A stretch of 5,234 nucleotides of DNA from Clostridia bacterium. GTDB taxonomy: Bacteria > Bacillota > Clostridia > Christensenellales > Borkfalkiaceae. The stretch is from positions 1 to 5,234 of the forward strand of contig CAAFZH010000126.1 of assembly GCA_900767495.1 (NCBI GenBank), written 5' to 3'. The first letter of the stretch is position 1. Each line of letters starts with the position of its first letter. This document shows, piece by piece, positions 1 through 4,684 of this stretch. The position numbers and the translations under genes are program-made. Below the pieces are notes generated by a model that did no database searches, was not told the origin of the DNA, and saw nothing but the letters and a program-made list of their open reading frames with translations.

Positions 1-1517
1 ACGAGAGCGATTGCGACGTCGTTACGACAGGGCATAGCAGTACGTCGCTTTCCGTAGGACTCGGGCTCGCTCGTGCGCGCGACCTTGCCGGCGAAAAATA
101 CAATGTAGTTACGGTTATCGGCGACGGGGCGTTTACGGGAGGCATGACCTTCGAGGCGTTAAACGATATCGGCGCGCATAAGGAAAAGATGATAATCGTG
201 CTTAACGACAATAAAATGTCGATTTCCAAAAACGTAGGCGCGTTTGCAGAGTACCTTTCGAAATTAAGACTGAGCAAGCGTTATAACACGATTAAGTACG
301 ACATAAAGAGAGGCGTGGGGGCGTTGCCGTTTTTCGGCGATAAAATCGTCGATTTTCTCGACAAGGCTAAAGACGACGTCAAGGCTTCGCTGTTGCCCAA
401 CAAGTTTTTTGAAAATCTCGGTATAAAATACTACGGACCGTTTGACGGACACGAAATCGGCAGCTTGATTGACGTGCTTACCAGGCTGAAGAATAACAGG
501 GGACCGGTGCTTTTGCACGTCGTTACAAACAAGGGCAACGGCGTAGAAGAGGTTATGGAGCAGCCGGACAAATACCATGGCGTAAGTCCGCACGCTGATG
601 TTCCGTCACATGAAACTGCATTTTCTTCGGTTGTATCTAAGGAACTGTGCCGACTCGCCGCAAACGACAACAAAGTAATTGCCGTTACCGCAGCAATGTC
701 AATAGGAACGGGGCTCAATGAATTTGCCGCGGCTTATCCCGACAGATATTTTGACGTGGGCATCGCAGAGGAGCACGCCGCCGCTATGTGCGCAGGTTTT
801 GCGGCTTCGGGTTACAAGCCGTTTTTTGCAGTTTATTCGTCATTCTGGCAACGCGCGTTCGACCAGACGATTACCGATATCTGTATTGATAATCGTCCTG
901 TCACTTTTCTTATCGACCATGCCGGGGCTGTAGGATGCGACGGTGTGACCCATCAGGGAACATTCGACCTTGCCGCACTGTCTATGATTCCGAATATGAC
1001 CGTTATGCAACCGAAGGACGGTGCAGAGCTTGCCGATATGATTTTTTTTGCCGCAAGCTACAACGCGCCGCTCGCAATTCGCTATTCCAAGTCCTATGAT
1101 TACGACTTTGACGAGCACACCGGCATTGAGTCGTTGAAATGGGAAAGACTTGCTTGTTCCGATTCCAACGTTATTGTTCTTGCCGTCGGCAATCGCGCAA
1201 TAAAAGCTGCGCTCGGACTTCGCGGAGCGACGGTCGTGAACGCTCGCGTTGTAAAACCGCTTGACGTCGAATATCTCGACTCGCTTAACGACGGCGCTAT
1301 CGTCATAACGGTTGAAGACGGAATTGTGCGCGGAGGCTTCGGCGAGAGCGTGCGAGCGTATTTTTCTCAGAAGCGCAGAGCAATCGAAGTTGTAACAATA
1401 GGCTACGACGATAAGTTTATACAAACGCTTGACGAAACCAAAATCCTGGAAAGCGGAGGACTTACCACCGACGCGTTGCGAAATAAGATTGCATTGGCAG
1501 GTATTAAATTAAAGTAG
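1..1517 (+). CDS. dxs: 1-deoxy-D-xylulose-5-phosphate synthase, 5'-truncated by the window edge
   Basis: Dxs is a cytoplasmic, thiamine-diphosphate-dependent enzyme that condenses pyruvate with glyceraldehyde 3-phosphate to DXP, the first step of the MEP isoprenoid pathway and a precursor of thiamine and pyridoxal. The frame is open from base 3, giving 504 visible residues; full-length enzymes have about 620, so roughly 115 N-terminal residues lie outside. The ATG at 144 is internal. Visible marks, numbered from base 3, are GHSSTSLS (10-17), the diphosphate/Mg motif GDGA...NDN (40-70), the domain II motif IAEEHA with the catalytic Glu at codon 768-770, YSSF, GCDGVTHQG with substrate-contacting Asp and His, AIRY, and a transketolase C-terminal domain with VEDGIVRGGFGE. 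Odd point: the usual DRAG is DHAG here (His codon 918-920). An intrinsic terminator follows 21 nt after the stop. Confidence 0.97.
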   Translation, partial: ESDCDVVTTGHSSTSLSVGLGLARARDLAGEKYNVVTVIGDGAFTGGMTFEALNDIGAHKEKMIIVLNDNKMSISKNVGAFAEYLSKLRLSKRYNTIKYDIKRGVGALPFFGDKIVDFLDKAKDDVKASLLPNKFFENLGIKYYGPFDGHEIGSLIDVLTRLKNNRGPVLLHVVTNKGNGVEEVMEQPDKYHGVSPHADVPSHETAFSSVVSKELCRLAANDNKVIAVTAAMSIGTGLNEFAAAYPDRYFDVGIAEEHAAAMCAGFAASGYKPFFAVYSSFWQRAFDQTITDICIDNRPVTFLIDHAGAVGCDGVTHQGTFDLAALSMIPNMTVMQPKDGAELADMIFFAASYNAPLAIRYSKSYDYDFDEHTGIESLKWERLACSDSNVIVLAVGNRAIKAALGLRGATVVNARVVKPLDVEYLDSLNDGAIVITVEDGIVRGGFGESVRAYFSQKRRAIEVVTIGYDDKFIQTLDETKILESGGLTTDALRNKIALAGIKLK

Positions 1518-1538
1518 GAATTATTATAAAGTAAGGGC

Positions 1539-1569
1539 GTGCCTCGACTTAACCGTCGGGGCGCTTTTT
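1539..1569 (+). terminator. Intrinsic terminator of dxs
   Basis: A 10-bp stem GTGCCTCGAC / GTCGGGGCGC (two G-U pairs) encloses the 6-nt loop TTAACC and is followed directly by TTTTT. It starts 21 nt after the dxs stop and ends the chromosomal transcript that faces the minus-strand tRNA fragment. Confidence 0.85.
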
Positions 1570-1690
1570 GTAAATTCGATAAATAAATATGGCGTTATGC
1601 GGAAAATTAAGAATGGGGAACGAGGAAGTGGAGTACGATTATTGTATTTGCACTTTTGTGAACGAAAATCATGAAAGTATTATTGAAAAT

Positions 1691-1716
1691 AAAAAAACAC
1701 CGGATACAACCGGTGT
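1691..1716 (-). terminator. Intrinsic terminator of the tRNA-Lys gene
   Basis: Read on the minus strand, a perfect 7-bp stem ACACCGG / CCGGTGT with loop TTGTAT abuts the tRNA CCA end and is followed by a run of T (plus-strand A run from 1691). Its placement shows that the tRNA 3' end here is the original chromosomal one, with its native terminator still attached. Confidence 0.85.
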
Positions 1717-1761
1717 TGGTGGACGATCGGGGGCTCGAACCCCGGACCCACTGATTAAGAG
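1717..1761 (-). tRNA. 3' half of tRNA-Lys(CUU): attachment-site remnant
   Basis: On the minus strand this reads, 5' to 3': the complete 7-nt anticodon loop CTCTTAA (anticodon CUU, lysine), the 3' anticodon-stem strand TCAGT, a 5-nt variable loop, a perfect 5-bp T arm CGGGG/CCCCG with loop TTCGAGC, the 3' acceptor strand ATCGTCC, discriminator A and encoded CCA. Everything 5' of the loop is missing. The plus-strand bases that should be TCAGT at 1762-1766 are ACACA, and no D arm or acceptor 5' strand follows. Such a precise stop at the anticodon loop is typical of tyrosine-recombinase integration into tRNA genes. The copy is non-functional as it stands; an intact tRNA is expected at the other end of the element. 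The Lys identity rests on the loop alone. Confidence 0.88.
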
Positions 1762-1781
1762 ACACAAGAAAGGAAAAACCT

Positions 1782-2849
1782 ATGTACACAACGTACGCAA
1801 AAATCAAGGTTTTTCCCGACGAAGGTATCGAGTTAACACTATCCAAAAATAAGAAAGTATCGCAAGAGATAATCGAGTACGCGCGACAAGTAAAAGAAGA
1901 GAAAAAGAAAGAGAAAGGCGAGTTGAAGGCGCGAATAATAGCCGAGATAAACCGCCTAACGTTCCTAGAAAGTGATAAAAGAAAACGCGAGATACTTGAA
2001 AAAGAATTAAACGATCTAGACACCCCACAAATAAACTACTTAAACCTGAAACACACCGCCCGTCGGGCAAGACAAACCCTATACGATATTTGCAAGTGTA
2101 ACGATTTTCAGTTTTTCGTTACGTTTACCTATGACCCTGAAAAGAAAGAGCGATTAAACGACGAAGTAACACGCCGTACCTTTTCCGTTTGGGCGAATAA
2201 TATCCGAAAGCAATATCCGAATATGTATTACGTAGCAGTTCCCGAGTACCACAAGAAAGGGGGACTGCATTATCATATGCTAGTAGGCGGGATAAAGTGG
2301 GACGATCTCCGCCCGAAGTTTCATAAACTGGACGAAAACGGAAAACCGGTATACACGGTCACGGCGTGGTCGTGGGGTTGGTCGACGGTATCGAGGTTAC
2401 GGAACGTAGAAGCCGCAAAGCATTATGTTTGCAAGTACATAACGAAACAGCACTTTGACGAAAGATTTTTCGGTAAACGCCGTTTCCATACCTCGCATAA
2501 CATAGTCAGACCGACCACGTACCGCGCCGAAAGCGACGACGGCAGTATATGGGGAAGTCTGGACCTTAATTTGTGGCAAGTTAAGTATTTGCACAAGCGG
2601 AAACACTACGGTGTGTTTTATTGCGACGGAACGGGCGCGTGTATACCCGAGTACAACGACAGGGGAACGCGCGAAGCGATGGAATACCTCGCCGAGATAA
2701 GTAAGCCGACGCGCGGCAACGCCGCCGCGGACGAGGTGCAACCGCAACCGACGCGCGGCGTAGCCGCGTCCCACTTGACAATAGGGACACATAACAGTAT
2801 TGCCCCGCAGGTAGAATACGAAGAGGGCAAGTATTGGTTAGACTACTAA
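1782..2849 (+). CDS. HUH-family rolling-circle replication initiator (Rep, ORF2/G2P-like)
   Basis: This is a predicted single-strand nickase that would cut the element's origin, stay covalently attached to the 5' end through tyrosine and start rolling-circle replication. The 355 residues show a charged, helical N-terminal part (about 28-80), motif I FFVTFTYDP (111-119), the metal-binding HUH motif GLHYHMLVGG (161-170, His163/His165), and motif III HYVCKYITK (214-222). Motif III has two tyrosines, Tyr215 and Tyr219, around Lys218; this spacing resembles the YVAKY of phiX174 gpA. A downstream GKRRFHTSHN stretch (231-240) also fits the phage/plasmid ORF2-G2P group. The C-terminal tail (309-330) repeats PTRG(N/V)AA. 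The ATG at 1782 is preceded by AAGAAAGGA with 7 nt spacing. Only 20 nt separate it from the tRNA remnant, so no promoter fits inside the element on this side. It could conceivably be a mobilisation relaxase, but the motif set favours replication. Confidence 0.9.
   Translation: MYTTYAKIKVFPDEGIELTLSKNKKVSQEIIEYARQVKEEKKKEKGELKARIIAEINRLTFLESDKRKREILEKELNDLDTPQINYLNLKHTARRARQTLYDICKCNDFQFFVTFTYDPEKKERLNDEVTRRTFSVWANNIRKQYPNMYYVAVPEYHKKGGLHYHMLVGGIKWDDLRPKFHKLDENGKPVYTVTAWSWGWSTVSRLRNVEAAKHYVCKYITKQHFDERFFGKRRFHTSHNIVRPTTYRAESDDGSIWGSLDLNLWQVKYLHKRKHYGVFYCDGTGACIPEYNDRGTREAMEYLAEISKPTRGNAAADEVQPQPTRGVAASHLTIGTHNSIAPQVEYEEGKYWLDY
2706..2759 (+). repeat. 12-bp direct repeat in the 3' end of rep
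   Basis: CCGACGCGCGGC occurs at 2706-2717 and 2748-2759, 42 bp (14 codons) apart, producing the two PTRG peptides in the Rep tail. It looks like a small in-frame duplication in a low-complexity linker; an iteron role is possible but unsupported. Confidence 0.6.
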
Positions 2850-2853
2850 CCCG

Positions 2854-2885
2854 AAAAAAATAAAAAGGGGCGGTGAAACCGTCCC
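2854..2885 (-). terminator. Intrinsic terminator for leftward (repressor) transcription
   Basis: On the minus strand, stem GGGACGGT / ACCGCCCC (8 bp, one G-U pair) with loop TTC is followed by TTTTTATTTTTTT. It lies just beyond the rep stop and would end the transcript of the XRE gene, which would then carry a 3' UTR of about 200 nt across the structured region. Confidence 0.75.
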
Positions 2886-2899
2886 GAAGAAGTCGAGCG

Positions 2900-2939
2900 A
2901 TAGGACGCAAAGAAGTGTGCGCCTATGGCTTTTTATTTT
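2900..2939 (+). terminator. Intrinsic terminator of rep
   Basis: ATAGG-(A)-CGCA pairs with TGCGCCTAT (9 bp, one bulged A), with loop AAGAAGTG; after GGC comes TTTTTATTTT. It lies about 50 nt after the rep stop and is the likely end of rep mRNA. It sits between the leftward terminator and the origin-like structure. Confidence 0.75.
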
Positions 2940-2953
2940 GTCTGATAGACCGA

Positions 2954-3103
2954 AACCGCAAGGTAAGCCCGAAAGGAAGCCCCGAAGTCGCGCTCGCTCT
3001 CAACGCTTGCGCTCAGAGCGAGCGCGAAAAATCGCGCACCAACGCCCGCGCGGTGCTGACGCGATTTTGGGCTGGTAGCGGTTCGGGCTTACCTTATGCG
3101 GTT
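2954..3103. other. Three-way-junction inverted-repeat structure, candidate replication origin
   Basis: The outer arms are AACCGC+AAGGTAAGCCCGAA (2954-2973) and their complement (3082-3103, with a 2-nt AT bulge), giving 20 paired bases. An inner AGCCC/GGGCT pair (2978-2982 with 3069-3073) extends the stem. Inside sit two abutting hairpins: a perfect 13-bp stem TCGCGCTCGCTCT / AGAGCGAGCGCGA (2988-3000 / 3015-3027), and AAAATCGCG / CGCGATTTT (3028-3036 / 3060-3068) continued by CACC/GGTG. An alternative small hairpin GCGCGA-AAAA-TCGCGC (3022-3037) competes with them. No convincing gene occupies 2850-3088. Its position next to rep suggests a double-strand or single-strand (sso) rolling-circle origin, or an oriT; a structured RNA is the alternative. 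The last bases overlap the XRE stop codon. Confidence 0.6.
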
Positions 3104-3376
3104 ATTATTACCGGTGACGTTGTAGACGTTGTGGTGTCTGTTGTCGGTGGAAGCCGTAGGCGGTTGCGAGTTCAGACAAAGTATATCGTTTGCATCGAGG
3201 TCGAGAACGGCGCAAAGGTTTGCAAAAGTATCGAGCGCAGGCATTGACCTACCGTGCATATATTCGGATATTGTTTGCTGACCTATTCCGAGCCGTTTAG
3301 CAAGTTCGGTTTGAGTTAGTCCGCTGTTTCGTATGGCGGCTTGTAAATTGTTCCGTATTTGTTCTAAAATGACCAT
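3089..3376 (-). CDS. XRE-family HTH transcriptional repressor
   Basis: This 95-aa protein is a single-domain Cro/CI-type DNA-binding protein. Residues 5-65 form the HTH_3 fold, with the helix-turn-helix around TQTELAKRLGIGQQTISEYM (21-40), followed by GRSMPALDTFANLCAVLDL. The tail from residue 70 is polar and Asn-rich (NVTGNNNRIR), without a peptidase or dimerisation domain that can be recognised. On the minus strand the ATG is preceded by AGAGGTGA at good spacing. The gene diverges from the operon that starts at 3503, and the interval holds three palindromic operators overlapping both candidate promoters. It most likely represses the rightward operon and controls its own synthesis. Its stop codon lies inside the right arm of the origin-like inverted repeat. 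The family call is secure; the target is inferred from position. Confidence 0.93.
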   Translation of the reverse strand: MVILEQIRNNLQAAIRNSGLTQTELAKRLGIGQQTISEYMHGRSMPALDTFANLCAVLDLDANDILCLNSQPPTASTDNRHHNVYNVTGNNNRIR

Positions 3377-3398
3377 TTTATCACCTCTAAAAAATATT

Positions 3399-3417
3399 TT
3401 ACGTGAATTGCCCGTAA
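3399..3417. promoter_or_regulatory. Operator 1
   Basis: TTACGTG-N5-CCCGTAA is an imperfect 19-bp palindrome, flanked by further T/A so that TTTTACG faces CGTAAAA. It lies between the XRE Shine-Dalgarno and the promoters, in the XRE leader. It shares half-site TTACG(T/G)G with operators 2 and 3. Confidence 0.75.
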
Positions 3418-3422
3418 AATAC

Positions 3423-3452
3423 TTGACTTACGTGTAATACACGTAGTATTAT
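3423..3452 (+). promoter_or_regulatory. Rightward promoter of the 3503-5181 operon
   Basis: A -35 box TTGACT (3423-3428) and a -10 box TATTAT (3447-3452) are separated by 18 bp. Operator 2 fills the whole spacer and operator 3 covers the expected start site, so bound repressor would block polymerase. A start near 3459-3461 gives a leader of about 43 nt before the ATG at 3503. Confidence 0.7.
3428..3446. promoter_or_regulatory. Operator 2
   Basis: TTACGTG-N5-CACGTAG; the core TACGTGT-AAT-ACACGTA is perfectly symmetric. It occupies exactly the spacer between -35 and -10 of the rightward promoter. Its centre is 29 bp from operator 1 and 28 bp from operator 3. Confidence 0.8.
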
Positions 3453-3475
3453 AACTTACGGGCAACACCCGTAAA
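3448..3475 (-). promoter_or_regulatory. Candidate leftward promoter of the XRE gene
   Basis: On the minus strand TATAAT (3453-3448) is a perfect -10 box; TTTACG (3475-3470), 16 bp upstream, is a weak -35. It overlaps the rightward -10 face to face, and its -35 lies in operator 3, so the two promoters should exclude each other. The leader to the XRE ATG would be about 65 nt. Other AT-rich boxes nearer the gene cannot be excluded. Confidence 0.5.
3456..3474. promoter_or_regulatory. Operator 3
   Basis: TTACGGG-CAACA-CCCGTAA is a perfect 7-bp inverted repeat with the same 5-nt spacer as the other two operators. It lies over the predicted start of the rightward transcript and the -35 of the leftward promoter. 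Confidence 0.8.
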
Positions 3476-3502
3476 TATTATAAAAAGAGAGGTAAAAGAA
3501 AA

Positions 3503-3808
3503 ATGGCAGTAACGAGTAAATTCGAAGGTATCCTTATCGGACACGACGAGTACACGAAAGAGGGCAAGACGACGCATACGTATTACGCGCTTATCACGCA
3601 GAAGCAAGACCCCGAAACGAAGTTATACGAAGCGTGCGAGTTGGTGGCGATCCGAGAACCCGAGGAAAACGCAATTAAAAAAGCGGATATGAAGTACGGC
3701 GCGGAAGTTACTTTTAACGGCGAGTTTGTGAAAATGAAAAACGGCGCGTTTATGGCGTATAGCGGTATAGAGGTAGTGAAACCGTGCGCGAAGACCGTTT
3801 TGAAATAA
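3503..3808 (+). CDS. Small OB-fold-like protein, possible ssDNA-binding protein
   Basis: This is the first gene of the rightward operon, 101 aa, with no signal peptide or membrane segment. The pattern of alternating hydrophobic strands, KFEGILIGHDEY (6-17), THTYYALITQ (24-33), YEACELVAIRE (42-52), YGAEVTFNGEFVKMKNGAFMAYSGIEVV (65-92), with aromatic residues at Tyr27, Tyr28, Phe71, Phe75 and Phe83, suggests a small five-strand OB-like barrel. Such proteins in rolling-circle phages and plasmids coat the displaced strand, and the pairing with a HUH Rep fits that. No definite family signature was recognised, so the function is inference. The ATG has GAGAGG upstream (3487-3492). Expression should depend on the operator-controlled promoter. 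Confidence 0.82.
   Translation: MAVTSKFEGILIGHDEYTKEGKTTHTYYALITQKQDPETKLYEACELVAIREPEENAIKKADMKYGAEVTFNGEFVKMKNGAFMAYSGIEVVKPCAKTVLK
3770..3774 (+). promoter_or_regulatory. Ribosome binding site supporting the GTG start at 3784
   Basis: GAGGT inside the preceding gene, 9 nt before GTG. It is the main reason to accept a non-ATG start that overlaps the upstream gene by 25 nt. Confidence 0.5.
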
Positions 3809-3987
3809 CCGTAAGGGGTGACCTCGGCACGGCGTGTAACGCTTGCAAGGAAATCGGGGAAGTTTTCGGGCGATACGGCAATATCCGAATAAAACGGCGG
3901 TTTAACTTTAATTACAAGACGGACGAGTTAAGTATGCGGTTTATATGTAGGATAATGCCGAGTGCCGAGGACGAAAACGACGATTAG
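3784..3987 (+). CDS. Small hypothetical protein, GTG start
   Basis: A 67-aa product that was not recognised. It begins at GTG, overlaps the OB-fold-like gene by 25 nt in another frame, and has a GAGGT site 9 nt upstream, which points to translational coupling. The sequence reads as a compact alpha/beta protein: a strand FEITVRGD (6-13), a helix GTACNACKEIGEVFGRYG (15-32) with two cysteines four residues apart, then two strands IRIKRRFNFNY and LSMRFICRIMP, ending in an acidic tail EDENDD. This layout could suit a nucleic-acid-binding or small regulatory protein, but there is no motif to decide. The next ATG is far inside (3934), so GTG is the only sensible start. Confidence 0.65.
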   Translation: MREDRFEITVRGDLGTACNACKEIGEVFGRYGNIRIKRRFNFNYKTDELSMRFICRIMPSAEDENDD

Positions 3988-4000
3988 TAAAACAGCGATT

Positions 4001-4070
4001 GCCCCACGTGGGCGTGTAGCCCCACGGTAAACGGTTTTTTCTTCTCCTCCCGTTTGCTGTGGGGTTTCTT
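4001..4070 (+). promoter_or_regulatory. Leader hairpins before the sigma-like gene, possible attenuator
   Basis: CCCCACGGTAAACGG (4020-4034) pairs along all 15 positions, two as G-U, with CCGTTTGCTGTGGGG (4050-4064) across a 15-nt pyrimidine loop, and TTTCTT follows. Upstream, GCCCCACG (4001-4008) repeats 4019-4026, and CGTGGGC (4007-4013) can pair with either copy. Competing folds are thus possible. It may be a plain or partial terminator that lowers expression of the two downstream genes, or a switch. The hairpin ends 18 nt before the ATG at 4088, close to the ribosome site. Confidence 0.55.
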
Positions 4071-4073
4071 ATT

Positions 4074-4081
4074 AAGAGGTG
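4074..4081 (+). promoter_or_regulatory. Ribosome binding site fixing the start at 4088
   Basis: AAGAGGTG lies 6 nt before ATG 4088. The alternative in-frame GTG at 4079 is part of this site itself, so ATG is preferred. Confidence 0.8.
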
Positions 4082-4087
4082 AAAAAA

Positions 4088-4684
4088 ATGGAAAGCGACG
4101 AAAAACGAACAAGATACGCGACGGCGGAAAATTGGCATTGGGTAATCACCCGAGAGGAAATCAAGAAAATATACGAAAACGACCGTGAAACGATAAATCG
4201 CGTGTATTTTGCAAACCTTAGTAAATTTGGGCGCATAGCGAATAAGTATATAACAATGCGCCGAGCGCAAGGGATATACATAGACCGAAGCATAGCGGAA
4301 GATATCAAACAACAGATATACATAGATTTACCGCAATATGACTTTGAAAACGTGCTAACGCTGTATTGCGATATTCGCCGAACGTGCGGAAACGTGGCGC
4401 TAGGGCGGTCGGCATTTGGTGAAAGTCTGGATTCGGCGGCGTGGGATAACGAGAAGTCGACGGCAGACGAAAGCAAATTCGACCGCTATTTGTGCGACGA
4501 TAGCGCGGAAGCCGCGCTAGAACTGGAAGAAAGCGAAAAGCGAGTAATAAAGGCGGTAGCCGAGCAGAAAGCGCTGACGGAACGCCAACGCGATATGCTA
4601 ACGGCGGTAGCCTTGAAAGTGCGAGCGTATCGCGGTATATTCGCTTACGAGTTGTTCCGAGCGTTCGGGGGTGCGGTGCAATGA
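4088..4684 (+). CDS. Sigma-70-like transcription factor of the mobile element
   Basis: A 198-aa protein with the two-part layout of small sigma factors. A helical N-terminal block includes NRVYFANLSKFGRIANKYIT (37-56) and AEDIKQQIYIDLPQYDFENVLTLYCDIRR (70-98), resembling region 2, which binds RNA polymerase and the -10 element. An acidic linker follows (about 110-150). Then comes a region-4-like C terminus, ALTERQRDMLTAVALKVRAYRG (162-182), where LTERQRDML is the typical first helix of the sigma4 HTH. Conservation to known sigma factors looks weak, and region 3 is absent as in ECF-type proteins. The likely role is directing host polymerase to later promoters of the element; an HTH regulator without sigma activity is the alternative. 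It is the third gene of the rightward operon, after the leader hairpin, and its TGA overlaps the next ATG. Confidence 0.7.
   Translation: MESDEKRTRYATAENWHWVITREEIKKIYENDRETINRVYFANLSKFGRIANKYITMRRAQGIYIDRSIAEDIKQQIYIDLPQYDFENVLTLYCDIRRTCGNVALGRSAFGESLDSAAWDNEKSTADESKFDRYLCDDSAEAALELEESEKRVIKAVAEQKALTERQRDMLTAVALKVRAYRGIFAYELFRAFGGAVQ

Noticed and set aside
840..1424. 194-codon minus-strand frame inside dxs, and similar minus-strand frames elsewhere
   Set aside because: They are antisense shadows of clearly conserved coding sequence and lack starts with ribosome sites.
1589..1852. 87-codon plus-strand open frame after dxs
   Set aside because: It runs through the tRNA terminator, the tRNA fragment and into rep in another frame, with no ribosome site at its start and no protein-like pattern.
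3101..3111. GTTATTATTAC, similar to the TAATATTAC nick site of circular ssDNA viruses
   Set aside because: This Rep is of the gpA/G2P type, not the CRESS type, the match is inexact, and the bases encode the end of the XRE protein. Proximity to the structured region is only suggestive.
2873..3247. 124-codon plus-strand open frame downstream of rep
   Set aside because: It crosses the rep terminator, the inverted repeats and the antisense of the XRE gene; its start is a GTG inside a terminator stem and the peptide is low-complexity Arg/Ser.
3446..3455. GTATTATAAC, reminiscent of the phiX174 origin
   Set aside because: It is fully explained by overlapping -10 boxes of the two promoters and has no flanking match.
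4071..4078. ATTAAGAG, identical to 8 bases at the edge of the tRNA remnant (1754-1761), as a second att core
   Set aside because: It is too short, has no other tRNA sequence around it, and forms part of the ribosome site for the sigma-like gene.
4079..4087. GTG at 4079 as start of the sigma-like gene
   Set aside because: The GTG is part of the AAGAGGTG ribosome site that is correctly placed for ATG 4088.
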